Source: Holtiella tumoricola (lineage in GTDB: Bacteria; Bacillota; Clostridia; Lachnospirales; Cellulosilyticaceae). Taken from it: 13,058 nt of DNA. Under the pieces are notes generated by a model. That model had not been told where the DNA came from and did no database searches. It saw only the letters and a list, made by a program, of their open reading frames with translations. This document shows positions 1-6,558 of the stretch, in pieces (positions within the stretch are counted from its first letter, which is position 1; each line of letters begins with the position of its first letter). Location of the stretch: positions 1 to 13,058 of the forward strand of contig NZ_JAQIFT010000027.1 of the NCBI RefSeq assembly GCF_027857615.1, in the 5' to 3' direction. A program made the translations under genes and the position numbers.

Positions 1-36
1 ATAAGTCTCTTTATTTAATAAAGAGACTTATTTTAT
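1..36 (+). terminator. Terminator of a gene left of the window
   Basis: Positions 1-15 and 17-31 are perfect reverse complements around one central base; in practice the loop would be TTTAA. A T-rich run follows (TTTATT). This fits an intrinsic terminator for a gene whose coding part lies before the window. Because the arms are symmetric and AT-rich it could also stop transcription coming from the right. Confidence 0.65.
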
Positions 37-237
37 TATATTAACTGTAAAAAAGTAAAATAGAGTGCATAAAAATTAAGATAATGTCATAATGAAAGAT
101 CAATAAAATTAATGATTGATATATAAAAAATATCTAGATAATCAAAAATGAAGTGATAAATTATAGAGATATTAAACAAATATACCAAAAAAATAATACA
201 AAAGACAAAATTATCTTATTACCAAATTTGTATAAAA
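32..237. other. AT-rich intergenic stretch, nothing identified
   Basis: About 200 bases of very AT-rich sequence between the left-edge terminator and the putative promoter of the lipoprotein gene. I found no frame with a ribosome site, no strong hairpin and no tandem repeat. A catabolite-response (cre) operator was sought because the downstream gene looks sugar-related, and none was seen. Confidence 0.5.
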
Positions 238-246
238 TGTTATAAT
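218..246 (+). promoter_or_regulatory. Putative extended -10 promoter of the lipoprotein gene
   Basis: TGTTATAAT at 238-246 is a perfect extended -10 (TGn plus TATAAT). The -35 position at 218-223 (ATTACC) is weak, as is common for extended -10 promoters. Initiation would fall near 253, leaving a leader of about 100 nt before the ATG at 352. No known riboswitch fold was recognised in that leader. Confidence 0.5.
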
Positions 247-351
247 CAATTTATAGCATAAATATATGAGAAGTGATCGATGAATAGGGCATAATTTAAC
301 CTACATAAAATCATCTATAAAAATTAAGTAAGTAAAAGGAGATGGATTTCA

Positions 352-1692
352 ATGAAGAAATTTCAAAAAGTATTAGCATTAGGACTAGCAGCAACAATGC
401 TTGGGGGAGTATTTGTAGGCTGTAATTCACAACCAGCGACTGAAAAACCAGCAGAAGAAAAGCCAGCAACTGAAAAACCAGCAGAAGAAAAACCAGCAGA
501 GGAACCAGCTGCTCCTGCTTCAATTAGAGTTGTATCAATGTTTGGTGGTACAGATCCAAATGCAGTAACATTTGATAATTTAGTAGCAAAATATCAAGAT
601 GCTAATCCAAATGTTACAGTAGAAGTTGAATCAGCTACAGCTGATGAAACATGGAAATCAAATGTACTTACAGATTTTGCAGCAGGTAATGAACCAGATG
701 TACTTCATTTCTTTACAGATGTTACATCAAAAACAATTGTAGAACAAGGTAAAGTTGTTCCAATTTCAGAAATTCAATCAGTATACCCAGATTATGCTTC
801 AAACATTAACCCAGCTGCTTTAAAATCAGCTACATGTCCAGATGGTGTTCAATATGCTATCCCAACACATGGTTACTATGAAGGTATTTTTGTTAATACA
901 GATTTATTTGAAGCTAACGGAGTAGATCTTCCAACAGATTGGGCTAAATTAGAAAATGCTATTACAGCATTTGCTAAAACAGATATCACACCTATTGCAG
1001 TAGCGTTAGGACATATTCCTCACTATTGGATTGAACATCTTATCTTAGCTGAAGGTGGTGTTCAAGACCATAGCAATAAAGATATCACAGCAGTTAAAGA
1101 ATCATGGGTAAATGGTTTATCATACTTTAAAAAGTTCAATGACATGGGTGCATTCCCTGTTGATACAGCAACAACACAAAATGATCTTGTAGAAGCTCAA
1201 TTCATTAATAAACAAGCTGCTATGTTCTTAGATGGTAGCTGGGCTGTAGGTAAATTTGGTGATACAGAAACAGTTGCCCTTCTTCCAATTCCAGGTACAG
1301 GAAATGGGAAATGTGATGGTAAACAACTTATTTCTGGATTCTCAAGTGGCTTCTATATTACAAAGAAAGCTTGGGATGATCCAGCAAAACGTGAGGCAGC
1401 AGTTAAATTTGTTCAATCTATGACAACAACAGAAGCTATTGGTGAAATGGTAACTGTAGCTGGTGGTGGTGCTCCAGCAGCTAATGTAGGTGATCTTAAA
1501 GGTTTATCATCACTTGGAGCTAAAGGTGCTGCTATGGCAGGTGAAGCAACAGCTGTAGATGGAGCTATTGATGGATGGCTTGCTAAACCAGCTTGGGAAT
1601 ACTTATTAAGTAAAGTTGCAGGTATTGCAGCAGGTACAGAAGACCCATCAGCAGTTGTTGATCAAATCATTACACTTAATAATGCGCAATAA
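352..1692 (+). CDS. Extracellular solute-binding lipoprotein, carbohydrate ABC type
   Basis: Probable substrate-capturing lipoprotein of a CUT1-type sugar ABC importer (SBP_bac_1/8 family), 446 aa. Seen: a signal peptide with basic start MKKFQK, hydrophobic core and lipobox FVGC, giving lipidation at Cys24; a Pro/Glu/Lys/Ala linker at about 28-56 holding two tandem 10-residue units; then the binding fold, with family-like stretches EPDVLHFF and MFLDGSWAVGKF (about 287-300). AAAGGAG at 335-341 lies 10 nt before the ATG. Codon choice is strongly biased (GCT, CCA, CAA, ACA), suggesting high expression. Odd: no permease or ATPase gene is adjacent, and a strong terminator follows directly, so this is an orphan binding protein that must share permeases encoded elsewhere or act as a sensor. 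The exact sugar cannot be inferred. Confidence 0.9.
   Translation: MKKFQKVLALGLAATMLGGVFVGCNSQPATEKPAEEKPATEKPAEEKPAEEPAAPASIRVVSMFGGTDPNAVTFDNLVAKYQDANPNVTVEVESATADETWKSNVLTDFAAGNEPDVLHFFTDVTSKTIVEQGKVVPISEIQSVYPDYASNINPAALKSATCPDGVQYAIPTHGYYEGIFVNTDLFEANGVDLPTDWAKLENAITAFAKTDITPIAVALGHIPHYWIEHLILAEGGVQDHSNKDITAVKESWVNGLSYFKKFNDMGAFPVDTATTQNDLVEAQFINKQAAMFLDGSWAVGKFGDTETVALLPIPGTGNGKCDGKQLISGFSSGFYITKKAWDDPAKREAAVKFVQSMTTTEAIGEMVTVAGGGAPAANVGDLKGLSSLGAKGAAMAGEATAVDGAIDGWLAKPAWEYLLSKVAGIAAGTEDPSAVVDQIITLNNAQ
439..498 (+). repeat. Tandem 30-bp repeat in the lipoprotein linker
   Basis: 439-468 and 469-498 are two 30-bp copies differing at one base (G462 versus A492). Each encodes TEKPAEEKPA, residues 30-39 and 40-49, followed by a degenerate partial unit. 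The repeat lies directly after the lipidated Cys and spaces the binding domain from the membrane. Copy number could change by slippage without shifting frame. Confidence 0.9.
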
Positions 1693-1705
1693 ACCATTTA
1701 ACAAT

Positions 1706-1746
1706 AAAAAGACATATGCTTAAAATAGCATATGTCTTTTTTTATA
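1706..1746 (+). terminator. Intrinsic terminator of the lipoprotein gene
   Basis: Perfect 15-bp stem (1706-1720 with 1727-1741), loop TAAAAT, followed by TTTATATA, 13 bases after the stop codon. It closes the lipoprotein gene as a single-gene unit. Confidence 0.9.
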
Positions 1747-1881
1747 TATAAGAAATATAAATGTTATATAATGGGGAAATAAGAAAAATTACATAAAGTG
1801 AATAAAAATGCTTAAACTAATAACGTCACTATATTTACCTTTTAATATTCATTAACTAAAATAAAACTTAGTTTTTATGCT

Positions 1882-1887
1882 AGGGGG
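1882..1887 (+). promoter_or_regulatory. Ribosome site that sets the start at 1895
   Basis: AGGGGG at 1882-1887 lies inside the longest frame, which opens at an ATG at 1877. It is only 1 nt from an ATG at 1889 but 7 nt from the ATG at 1895. The last is therefore the most credible start. Confidence 0.65.
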
Positions 1888-1894
1888 AATGAAG

Positions 1895-2704
1895 ATGGCA
1901 ACACATATTATAGCCAATTCAACAAAAGATATAAGTTTAATAGATGAAATGGATGTTAGTTTGATTAAGCAAACTATGGATAAGATAGCAGTTTTTCAAG
2001 CTGTTGTGCAGCAGACCTTAAGAAGAGAACATGACTATGGTGTCATACCTGGAACTTTAAAACCAACATTGCTCAAACCCGGAGGAGAGAAGATTTGTAT
2101 GATGTTAGGTGTAAACCCAGAATATGAGATGATGGATCATGTTCAAGATTATGAAAGAGGTTTTTTTGCGTATATTATTAGATGTACATTAAAAAAAGGT
2201 ACAAAAAATGTAGCACAAGGATTAGGAAATTGTAATTCTTATGAAAAAAAATATAGGTGGATAAATAGTGACTACATTCCTGCAGGAATAGAATCGGAGA
2301 AAGTAAGACAATTTATAGACAAATATGGACGGCTCAAATACAAAATTCCTAACCCTGACCCTTGGGATCTTTCGAATACTATCTTAAAAATTGCCAAAAA
2401 AAGAGCTTTTATTGATGCTGTATTACAAGTAGCTTCATTGAGTGAAATATTTACACAAGACCTTGAAGAAATGCAAGATTTCATTAAACAAGAAGAATTG
2501 ATAAGCGCGGAGCTGATGCCTCCAAAAGAAGCAGCAGCAATTAAGATTAACTTCGGGAAATATAAAAATAGGACGTTAAAAGAAATTTATAAAGAAGATC
2601 CTAAGTATTTTGAGTGGATAGCTCTTAATAGTAAAGATGAAATGATTAAAAAGGCTTGTGAAGTAATGAAGGAAGCAGCACAAATAAAAGAAGTGCAAGA
2701 ATAA
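1895..2704 (+). CDS. Phage-like protein with ExoX-like C-terminal domain, function unknown
   Basis: 269 aa from the preferred ATG at 1895; ATGs at 1877 and 1889 are in frame, but the ribosome site favours 1895. The N-terminal part has HDYGVIPG and KPTLLKPGGEK (about 46-66), a motif I associate with phage and mobile-element hypothetical proteins. A helical segment follows with NTILKIAKKRAFIDAV. The C-terminus (about 217-258) has FGKYKNRTLKEI...YFEW, the pattern of the small ExoX-like C-terminal / DUF3820 domain found after DNA exonucleases. No nuclease active site is visible. A role in DNA repair or single-strand annealing is a guess. It stands alone with no phage genes nearby, so it may be a domesticated or solitary acquired gene. 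Its 3' end runs into a shared terminator. Confidence 0.75.
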   Translation: MATHIIANSTKDISLIDEMDVSLIKQTMDKIAVFQAVVQQTLRREHDYGVIPGTLKPTLLKPGGEKICMMLGVNPEYEMMDHVQDYERGFFAYIIRCTLKKGTKNVAQGLGNCNSYEKKYRWINSDYIPAGIESEKVRQFIDKYGRLKYKIPNPDPWDLSNTILKIAKKRAFIDAVLQVASLSEIFTQDLEEMQDFIKQEELISAELMPPKEAAAIKINFGKYKNRTLKEIYKEDPKYFEWIALNSKDEMIKKACEVMKEAAQIKEVQE

Positions 2705-2725
2705 ATCCTTGCACTTCTTTTATTT
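2686..2725. terminator. Bidirectional terminator shared by convergent genes
   Basis: A 14-bp perfect stem (2686-2699 with 2708-2721), 8-nt loop, flanked by A and T runs. The plus-strand stop codon (2702-2704) lies in the loop. The minus-strand stop (2720-2722) overlaps the right arm. The two coding ends are only 15 bp apart, so one hairpin serves both directions and also encodes the last residues of the plus-strand protein. Confidence 0.85.
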
Positions 2726-3742
2726 TGCACCGGTTGTAGAAGAACTCTCTGAATGAAGTACCAAGTTAATAATAGAATTAAGATATTTTTTAAAGTAAAG
2801 ATCAGTTTTATCACGAGAAAGTAAATAAGTAATAGTAATAGAAGATAATAATGAAATAGCTAATTTAATCCATAAATAAGGCATAAAATGATTGATTGCA
2901 ATAGGAATACATAATAGATAAGTATGAAGTATATAAATCGGCAATGTATTACTTCCAATTTTGCTAAAGAAGGTTGGCTTTGATGGCATTGTATTTGCAA
3001 GTACAAATACAAAAGAAAAACCAATAATATAAAGTAATAGACGACTAATAACTCCTAACCATAGAGGTACGGTATAAGATTCAAATGCATCACTACCATA
3101 TAGAAATTCTATAGGAAATACTTTTGAATAACATATAAAAATTGCAAAAGATAAAGCAAGCAAAGTTATTGCAAAAGAGAAGAAGCGTGAAGGTCTCTTA
3201 AGTCTAAATAGCTTATCTTCTGTTGTTTTATAACCCACAAAGAAAAATGGGAAAAATACAAGTGTGCGGGATAAAGATAAAATACCATTAAACTCACTAA
3301 ATAGGCCAGCACCTAAACCAACAACAAAGCTAATTGGTAAAATATATTTAATTTTAACTAGATCTTTTAAAAAAAGTCTCCAGAAGAACATACTCATTAA
3401 ATACCAAAGTGCCCAACCAGGAGTTATAAATGAAAATTGGTTGATATCCCAAGTTGCAAGTGCTGCGATTAAATTCCAAATAATATTAAATAAAATAAAT
3501 GGCATTAAGAAACTTTTAAAGGCTGTAGAACGTGCTTTATCTAGATTTTTTGAGAAATAGCCAGAAACAAATACAAAAGCGGGCATATGAAAGAGATAGA
3601 TAAATGCATATAAAACTTGAGTAATGAAATATTCATCTTTAAAGAGTTCTAATGAATGTCCAAATACCACTAAAAATATAAGAAGTCCTTTTAAATTATC
3701 TAAGAGATAAACTCTCTCTGGATTAATAGATGTATTTTTCAT
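2720..3742 (-). CDS. Membrane acyltransferase, AT3 (fucose 4-O-acetylase-like) family
   Basis: 340-aa polytopic membrane protein of the acyltransferase-3 family (PF01757), which transfers acetyl groups from the cytoplasm to sugars on the outer face of the membrane. Seen: DNLKG then a hydrophobic run ending VVFGHS, with His29 in the usual catalytic position; FHMPAFVFVSGYFSK (51-65), typical of the NolL/fucose O-acetylase branch; about ten hydrophobic segments; no fused SGNH domain. Its ATG directly follows the TAA of the upstream esterase gene (TAAATG), and the ribosome site AAAAGGAG lies inside the end of that gene, so translation is coupled. The acetyl acceptor, perhaps a cell-surface polysaccharide or glycolipid, is unknown. 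Confidence 0.88.
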   Translation of the reverse strand: MKNTSINPERVYLLDNLKGLLIFLVVFGHSLELFKDEYFITQVLYAFIYLFHMPAFVFVSGYFSKNLDKARSTAFKSFLMPFILFNIIWNLIAALATWDINQFSFITPGWALWYLMSMFFWRLFLKDLVKIKYILPISFVVGLGAGLFSEFNGILSLSRTLVFFPFFFVGYKTTEDKLFRLKRPSRFFSFAITLLALSFAIFICYSKVFPIEFLYGSDAFESYTVPLWLGVISRLLLYIIGFSFVFVLANTMPSKPTFFSKIGSNTLPIYILHTYLLCIPIAINHFMPYLWIKLAISLLSSITITYLLSRDKTDLYFKKYLNSIINLVLHSESSSTTGAK

Positions 3743-4375
3743 TTAGCCTAAACTCCTTTTAAGCCATTCTTTAGCAATAAGCATATGACCTTCAGGTGTA
3801 GGGTGTACACCATCTACTGTAAAGTAATAGGCATCATGCTCAGGTGTAAGAGATGAAGTAAAAATTTCTTGTAGAGGAAGATAAAGTGTATTGTATTCTT
3901 TAGCTAACTTTTCTACTATTTGAATCTTAGGATTTAAATCTTCAAACCAAGTAAGTTGTGATTCAGTATGGGGGAGTAGAAAAGGCGAAAGTAGAATAAT
4001 ACGTAAATCAGGATTTTTATCTAAACTTGTATCTAATAGATAACGGTAATGTTCTTCAAATTTTTCAGGAGAGGTAGTAAGGTTAAAATCATAACGTCTC
4101 CAGGTATCATTAATTCCTGCAAGCAGTGAAAGAATATTTTTTTCAATACGTAAAGTATCTAGGCGCCATCTAAGTTTAAGGTCTATTGTACGATTCCCAT
4201 AAATACCTTTATTAATACAAGTAATATGTAAATCTTGATGGTGAGTTTGTAAATAATGATAAATTAAATTTACATAACCTTGACCTAAATCTGAACGTTT
4301 TAGTTTGTTACGGCTACAATCGGTAATACTATCACCTTGAAATAAAATAATATCGTTTTCCTTTATGAATGCCAT
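3743..4375 (-). CDS. SGNH/GDSL hydrolase, intracellular acetylxylan-esterase (Axe2)-like
   Basis: 210-aa SGNH-fold esterase. All blocks are visible: nucleophile Ser16 in FQGDSITD, Gly60 in KGIYGN, Asn89 in GIND, and Asp188/His191 in DGVHP. The TWRRYD stretch and overall length resemble Geobacillus Axe2, an intracellular acetyl-xylooligosaccharide esterase, so removal of O-acetyl groups from sugars is likely. There is no signal peptide, so it acts in the cytoplasm. Minus-strand AGGGAG (4383-4388) lies 7 nt before the ATG. It is the first gene of a two-gene unit with the AT3 acetyltransferase. Separate AT3 and SGNH genes side by side recall the fused AT3-SGNH acetyltransferases, but here the SGNH part is cytosolic. 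An alternative role is recycling acetylated saccharides. Confidence 0.88.
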   Translation of the reverse strand: MAFIKENDIILFQGDSITDCSRNKLKRSDLGQGYVNLIYHYLQTHHQDLHITCINKGIYGNRTIDLKLRWRLDTLRIEKNILSLLAGINDTWRRYDFNLTTSPEKFEEHYRYLLDTSLDKNPDLRIILLSPFLLPHTESQLTWFEDLNPKIQIVEKLAKEYNTLYLPLQEIFTSSLTPEHDAYYFTVDGVHPTPEGHMLIAKEWLKRSLG

Positions 4376-4409
4376 AGTTAATCTCCCTAGTCAGTATCTA
4401 TTTAATTTT

Positions 4410-4415
4410 ATTATA
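4410..4415 (-). promoter_or_regulatory. Possible -10 of the esterase/acetyltransferase operon
   Basis: The minus strand reads TATAAT at 4415-4410, about 35 nt before the esterase ATG. The -35 at 17-bp spacing (TATTCA) matches only half of the consensus, so this is a weak call. Confidence 0.35.
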
Positions 4416-4456
4416 GGAAATAATTTAGTAATTGAATAGTCTTAAAATAATGAGCC

Positions 4457-4485
4457 TTTACAACAAAACCAATGATAGTTATAAT
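4457..4485 (+). promoter_or_regulatory. Sigma-A promoter of the T-box/gltX unit
   Basis: TTTACA (4457-4462), a 17-bp spacer and TATAAT (4480-4485) make a near-consensus housekeeping promoter. Initiation would fall near 4492, about 20 nt before the base of T-box stem I. Confidence 0.8.
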
Positions 4486-4512
4486 GAACATATATTATAT
4501 AGATAAGGCAAA

Positions 4513-4751
4513 TAAAGAGAAAAGTATAAATAAGGAAGTATCAGAGACTTAGGGAGGGTGTGAACCTAGGATGGAATTATTTAGAAAGAAGCTCTTTAGC
4601 TATAAGCTGAAAATCTCAGACTTGAGGAGTAAGCTTATGGGGTAATTCCCTTAAAGATTAAGAGGTGGGTTAACCAAGGTGTTAACCAACTTAGGTGGTA
4701 ACGCGGAAGGTGTCTTTCGTCCTAAGAAGATTAGGATGGAGGGCTTTTTTT
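4513..4751 (+). promoter_or_regulatory. T-box riboswitch controlling gltX
   Basis: A tRNA-sensing leader that permits read-through when uncharged tRNA accumulates. Stem I: base UAAAGAG/CUCUUUA (4513-4519/4592-4598), AGUA loop-E strand (4523-4526), helix UAAAUAA/UUAUUUA (4527-4533/4577-4583), AGAGA (4543-4547), and a distal hairpin with GGGUGUGAACC. Specifier strand 4584-4591 reads GAAAGAAG and offers GAA (Glu) at 4588-4590. A 7-bp hairpin, GGTTAAC/GTTAACC, lies at 4668-4687. The T-box core AGGTGGTAACGCGG (4693-4706) differs from the common form at the base after UGGUA. Antiterminator CTTAGG (4690-4695) pairs with CCTAAG (4721-4726); the competing terminator is 4712-4725 with 4731-4744 plus a T run. 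Confidence 0.93.
4712..4751 (+). terminator. T-box attenuator terminator
   Basis: A 14-bp stem including G-U pairs (4712-4725 with 4731-4744), loop GAAGA and seven T residues. Its left arm holds CCTAA, which the antiterminator uses instead when tRNA is bound. Confidence 0.85.
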
Positions 4752-4816
4752 ATGCCTAAATACAGGATGAATCAATTTATAAATAACAAACATTAAAAAA
4801 TGAAAGGAAGAAAAAA

Positions 4817-6478
4817 ATGAGCTTAAATCAATTAGCAGACCTAATTTTCCCTGATATTCAAAAAACACCAGAAGACTACATTAATGCTTATCCAAAAAGA
4901 AATTTACCAGAAGGTGCACGTGTAACAAGATATGCACCAAGCCCAACAGGTTTCCAACACATTGGGGGTGTATTTGCTGCACTAGTTGCAGAAAGAACAG
5001 CTGTTCAAAGCGGTGGAGTATTTTATCTTCGTATTGAAGATACAGACCAAAAAAGAGAAGTAGAGGGTGCTATTTCTGATACTATACGTACAATGAATAA
5101 ATATGGTATGAACTTTACAGAAGGTATGACAGGTGATGATACATCAATTGGTGAATATGGCCCATACAAACAAAGTGAAAGAGCTGAAATTTATAAAACT
5201 TTTGCGAAAGATCTTATTAAAAAAGGATTAGCATACCCATGTTTTGCAACACCAGAAGAACTAGAAGCACTTCGTGAAAAACAAACAGCTGAAAAAGTAA
5301 CTCCAGGTTATTATGGTGAGTACGCAACATATAGAAATTTATCTCCAGAAGAAGCAATAGAAAAAATCAAAGCGGGTGAACAATATATTATTCGTCTTAA
5401 ATCACCAGGGAACCCAGAAAAAAGAGTTGAATTCCATGATTTAATTAAGGGAGATACATCATTCCCAGAAAACAATCAAGATATTGTTATTATTAAAGGG
5501 GATGGACTTCCAACATATCATTTTGCCCATGCTATTGATGATGCTTTAATGCATACAACACATGTTACACGTGGAGAAGAATGGTTATCATCACTTCCAA
5601 TTCACGTACAACTTTTTGAAGTACTTGGTTTTGAGAGACCAGAATATGGTCATATTCCAACAATCATGAAAATGGATGGAGACTCAAGACGTAAACTTTC
5701 TAAAAGAAAAGATGCAGAAAGTGCTGTAAGTTATTATGATGAAGAAGGTTATCCAACAGTATGTGTTATTGAATACCTTCTTAATATTATCAACTCCACA
5801 TATGAAGAGTGGAGAGCAGAAAATCCAACTTTAGATTACCATGAGTTCCAAGTTTCATTAGATAAGATGAGTAAGAGTGGTGCATTATTTGATATTGTTA
5901 AATTAAATGATGTAAGCAAAGATGTTATTGCAAGAATGCCAGGAGAAAAAGTATATGAACTTTATACTGGATGGGCAAAAGAACACGATCAAGAAATGTA
6001 TGAGCTTGTGACATCAAATGAAGCTATGTCAAAAGCTATCTTTAGTATTGATAAAGATGGACCAAAACCAAGAAAAGATTTTGCGAAGTGGATGGATGTT
6101 AAAGAAAAAATCACATACTTCTTTGATAACTACTTCTATGCTGAAACAGCAGAACAAGTAGAACTTCCAAAAGGTATGACTATTGATACTGCTAAAGAAA
6201 TTATTGCAGCTTATAAAGATGCTTATAAACACAATGAAGAAAGTCAAGAATCATGGTTTGAAACACTTAAAAACTTTGCGCTTGAATTAGGCTATTGTGC
6301 AAATCGTAAAGAATATAAAGCTAATCCAGAGTCATACAAAGGTATGATATCTGATGTAGCAGGTGCAGTAAGAGCTGCTATTACACACAGAAGCAATACA
6401 CCAGACCTTTACACAATTATGCAAATTTTAGGTGAGGAAAAAGTTCAAGAGAGATTTGAAAAGTTTCTTACTCTTTAA
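4817..6478 (+). CDS. gltX: Glutamyl-tRNA synthetase
   Basis: Class I synthetase that charges tRNA-Glu with glutamate in the cytoplasm (553 aa). Seen: PSPTGFQHIGG at 41-51 (the HIGH-like ATP site), LRIEDTDQ at 71-78, GDGLPTYHFAHAIDD around 228-242 (substrate pocket), and KLSKR at 293-297 (the KMSKS equivalent), followed by a helical anticodon-binding region. At 553 aa it is longer than the usual ~470-490 aa bacterial enzyme, matching the longer form found in Clostridia. AAAGGA lies 8 nt before the ATG. It is transcribed alone behind the T-box and closed by a strong terminator, so expression should rise when charged tRNA-Glu is short. GlnRS is less likely: the AxSPTG and KLSKR patterns are GluRS-like. 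Confidence 0.95.
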   Translation: MSLNQLADLIFPDIQKTPEDYINAYPKRNLPEGARVTRYAPSPTGFQHIGGVFAALVAERTAVQSGGVFYLRIEDTDQKREVEGAISDTIRTMNKYGMNFTEGMTGDDTSIGEYGPYKQSERAEIYKTFAKDLIKKGLAYPCFATPEELEALREKQTAEKVTPGYYGEYATYRNLSPEEAIEKIKAGEQYIIRLKSPGNPEKRVEFHDLIKGDTSFPENNQDIVIIKGDGLPTYHFAHAIDDALMHTTHVTRGEEWLSSLPIHVQLFEVLGFERPEYGHIPTIMKMDGDSRRKLSKRKDAESAVSYYDEEGYPTVCVIEYLLNIINSTYEEWRAENPTLDYHEFQVSLDKMSKSGALFDIVKLNDVSKDVIARMPGEKVYELYTGWAKEHDQEMYELVTSNEAMSKAIFSIDKDGPKPRKDFAKWMDVKEKITYFFDNYFYAETAEQVELPKGMTIDTAKEIIAAYKDAYKHNEESQESWFETLKNFALELGYCANRKEYKANPESYKGMISDVAGAVRAAITHRSNTPDLYTIMQILGEEKVQERFEKFLTL

Positions 6479-6493
6479 TAAAAATTAAGATAT

Positions 6494-6536
6494 AAAAAAG
6501 GTAGAACTAAGTAAAATTTAGTTCTACCTTTTTTAT
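6494..6536. terminator. Bidirectional terminator between gltX and the convergent kinase-like gene
   Basis: A perfect 17-bp stem (6494-6510 with 6518-6534), 7-nt loop GTAAAAT, A6 on the left and T6 on the right. It can end transcripts from both strands and lies 15 bp past the gltX stop. Confidence 0.92.
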
Positions 6537-6558
6537 ATGATGTAATAAAGAATAGTAG

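Noticed and set aside
439..498. Tandem repeats as a possible CRISPR or mobile element trace
   Set aside because: The two copies are directly adjacent without spacers, in frame, and encode a typical lipoprotein linker.
311..523. Leucine-rich open frame on the minus strand over the lipoprotein signal and linker
   Set aside because: It is an antisense reading of the AT-rich signal peptide and the repetitive linker, with no ribosome site; its Leu runs come from the repeat.
1767..1772. TATAAT as the promoter of the ExoX-tailed gene
   Set aside because: There is no -35 match and no TGn at the right place. In this AT-rich stretch a lone TATAAT is not enough.
1854..1873. AACTAA/TTAGTT inverted repeat before the ExoX-tailed gene
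   Set aside because: It has only 6 AT-rich pairs in an AT-rich region; this is expected by chance and is too weak to call an operator.
3264..3560. Open frame of 98 codons on the plus strand
   Set aside because: It lies wholly antisense to the AT3 acetyltransferase gene, has no ribosome site and no recognisable motif; it is a by-product of the opposite strand.
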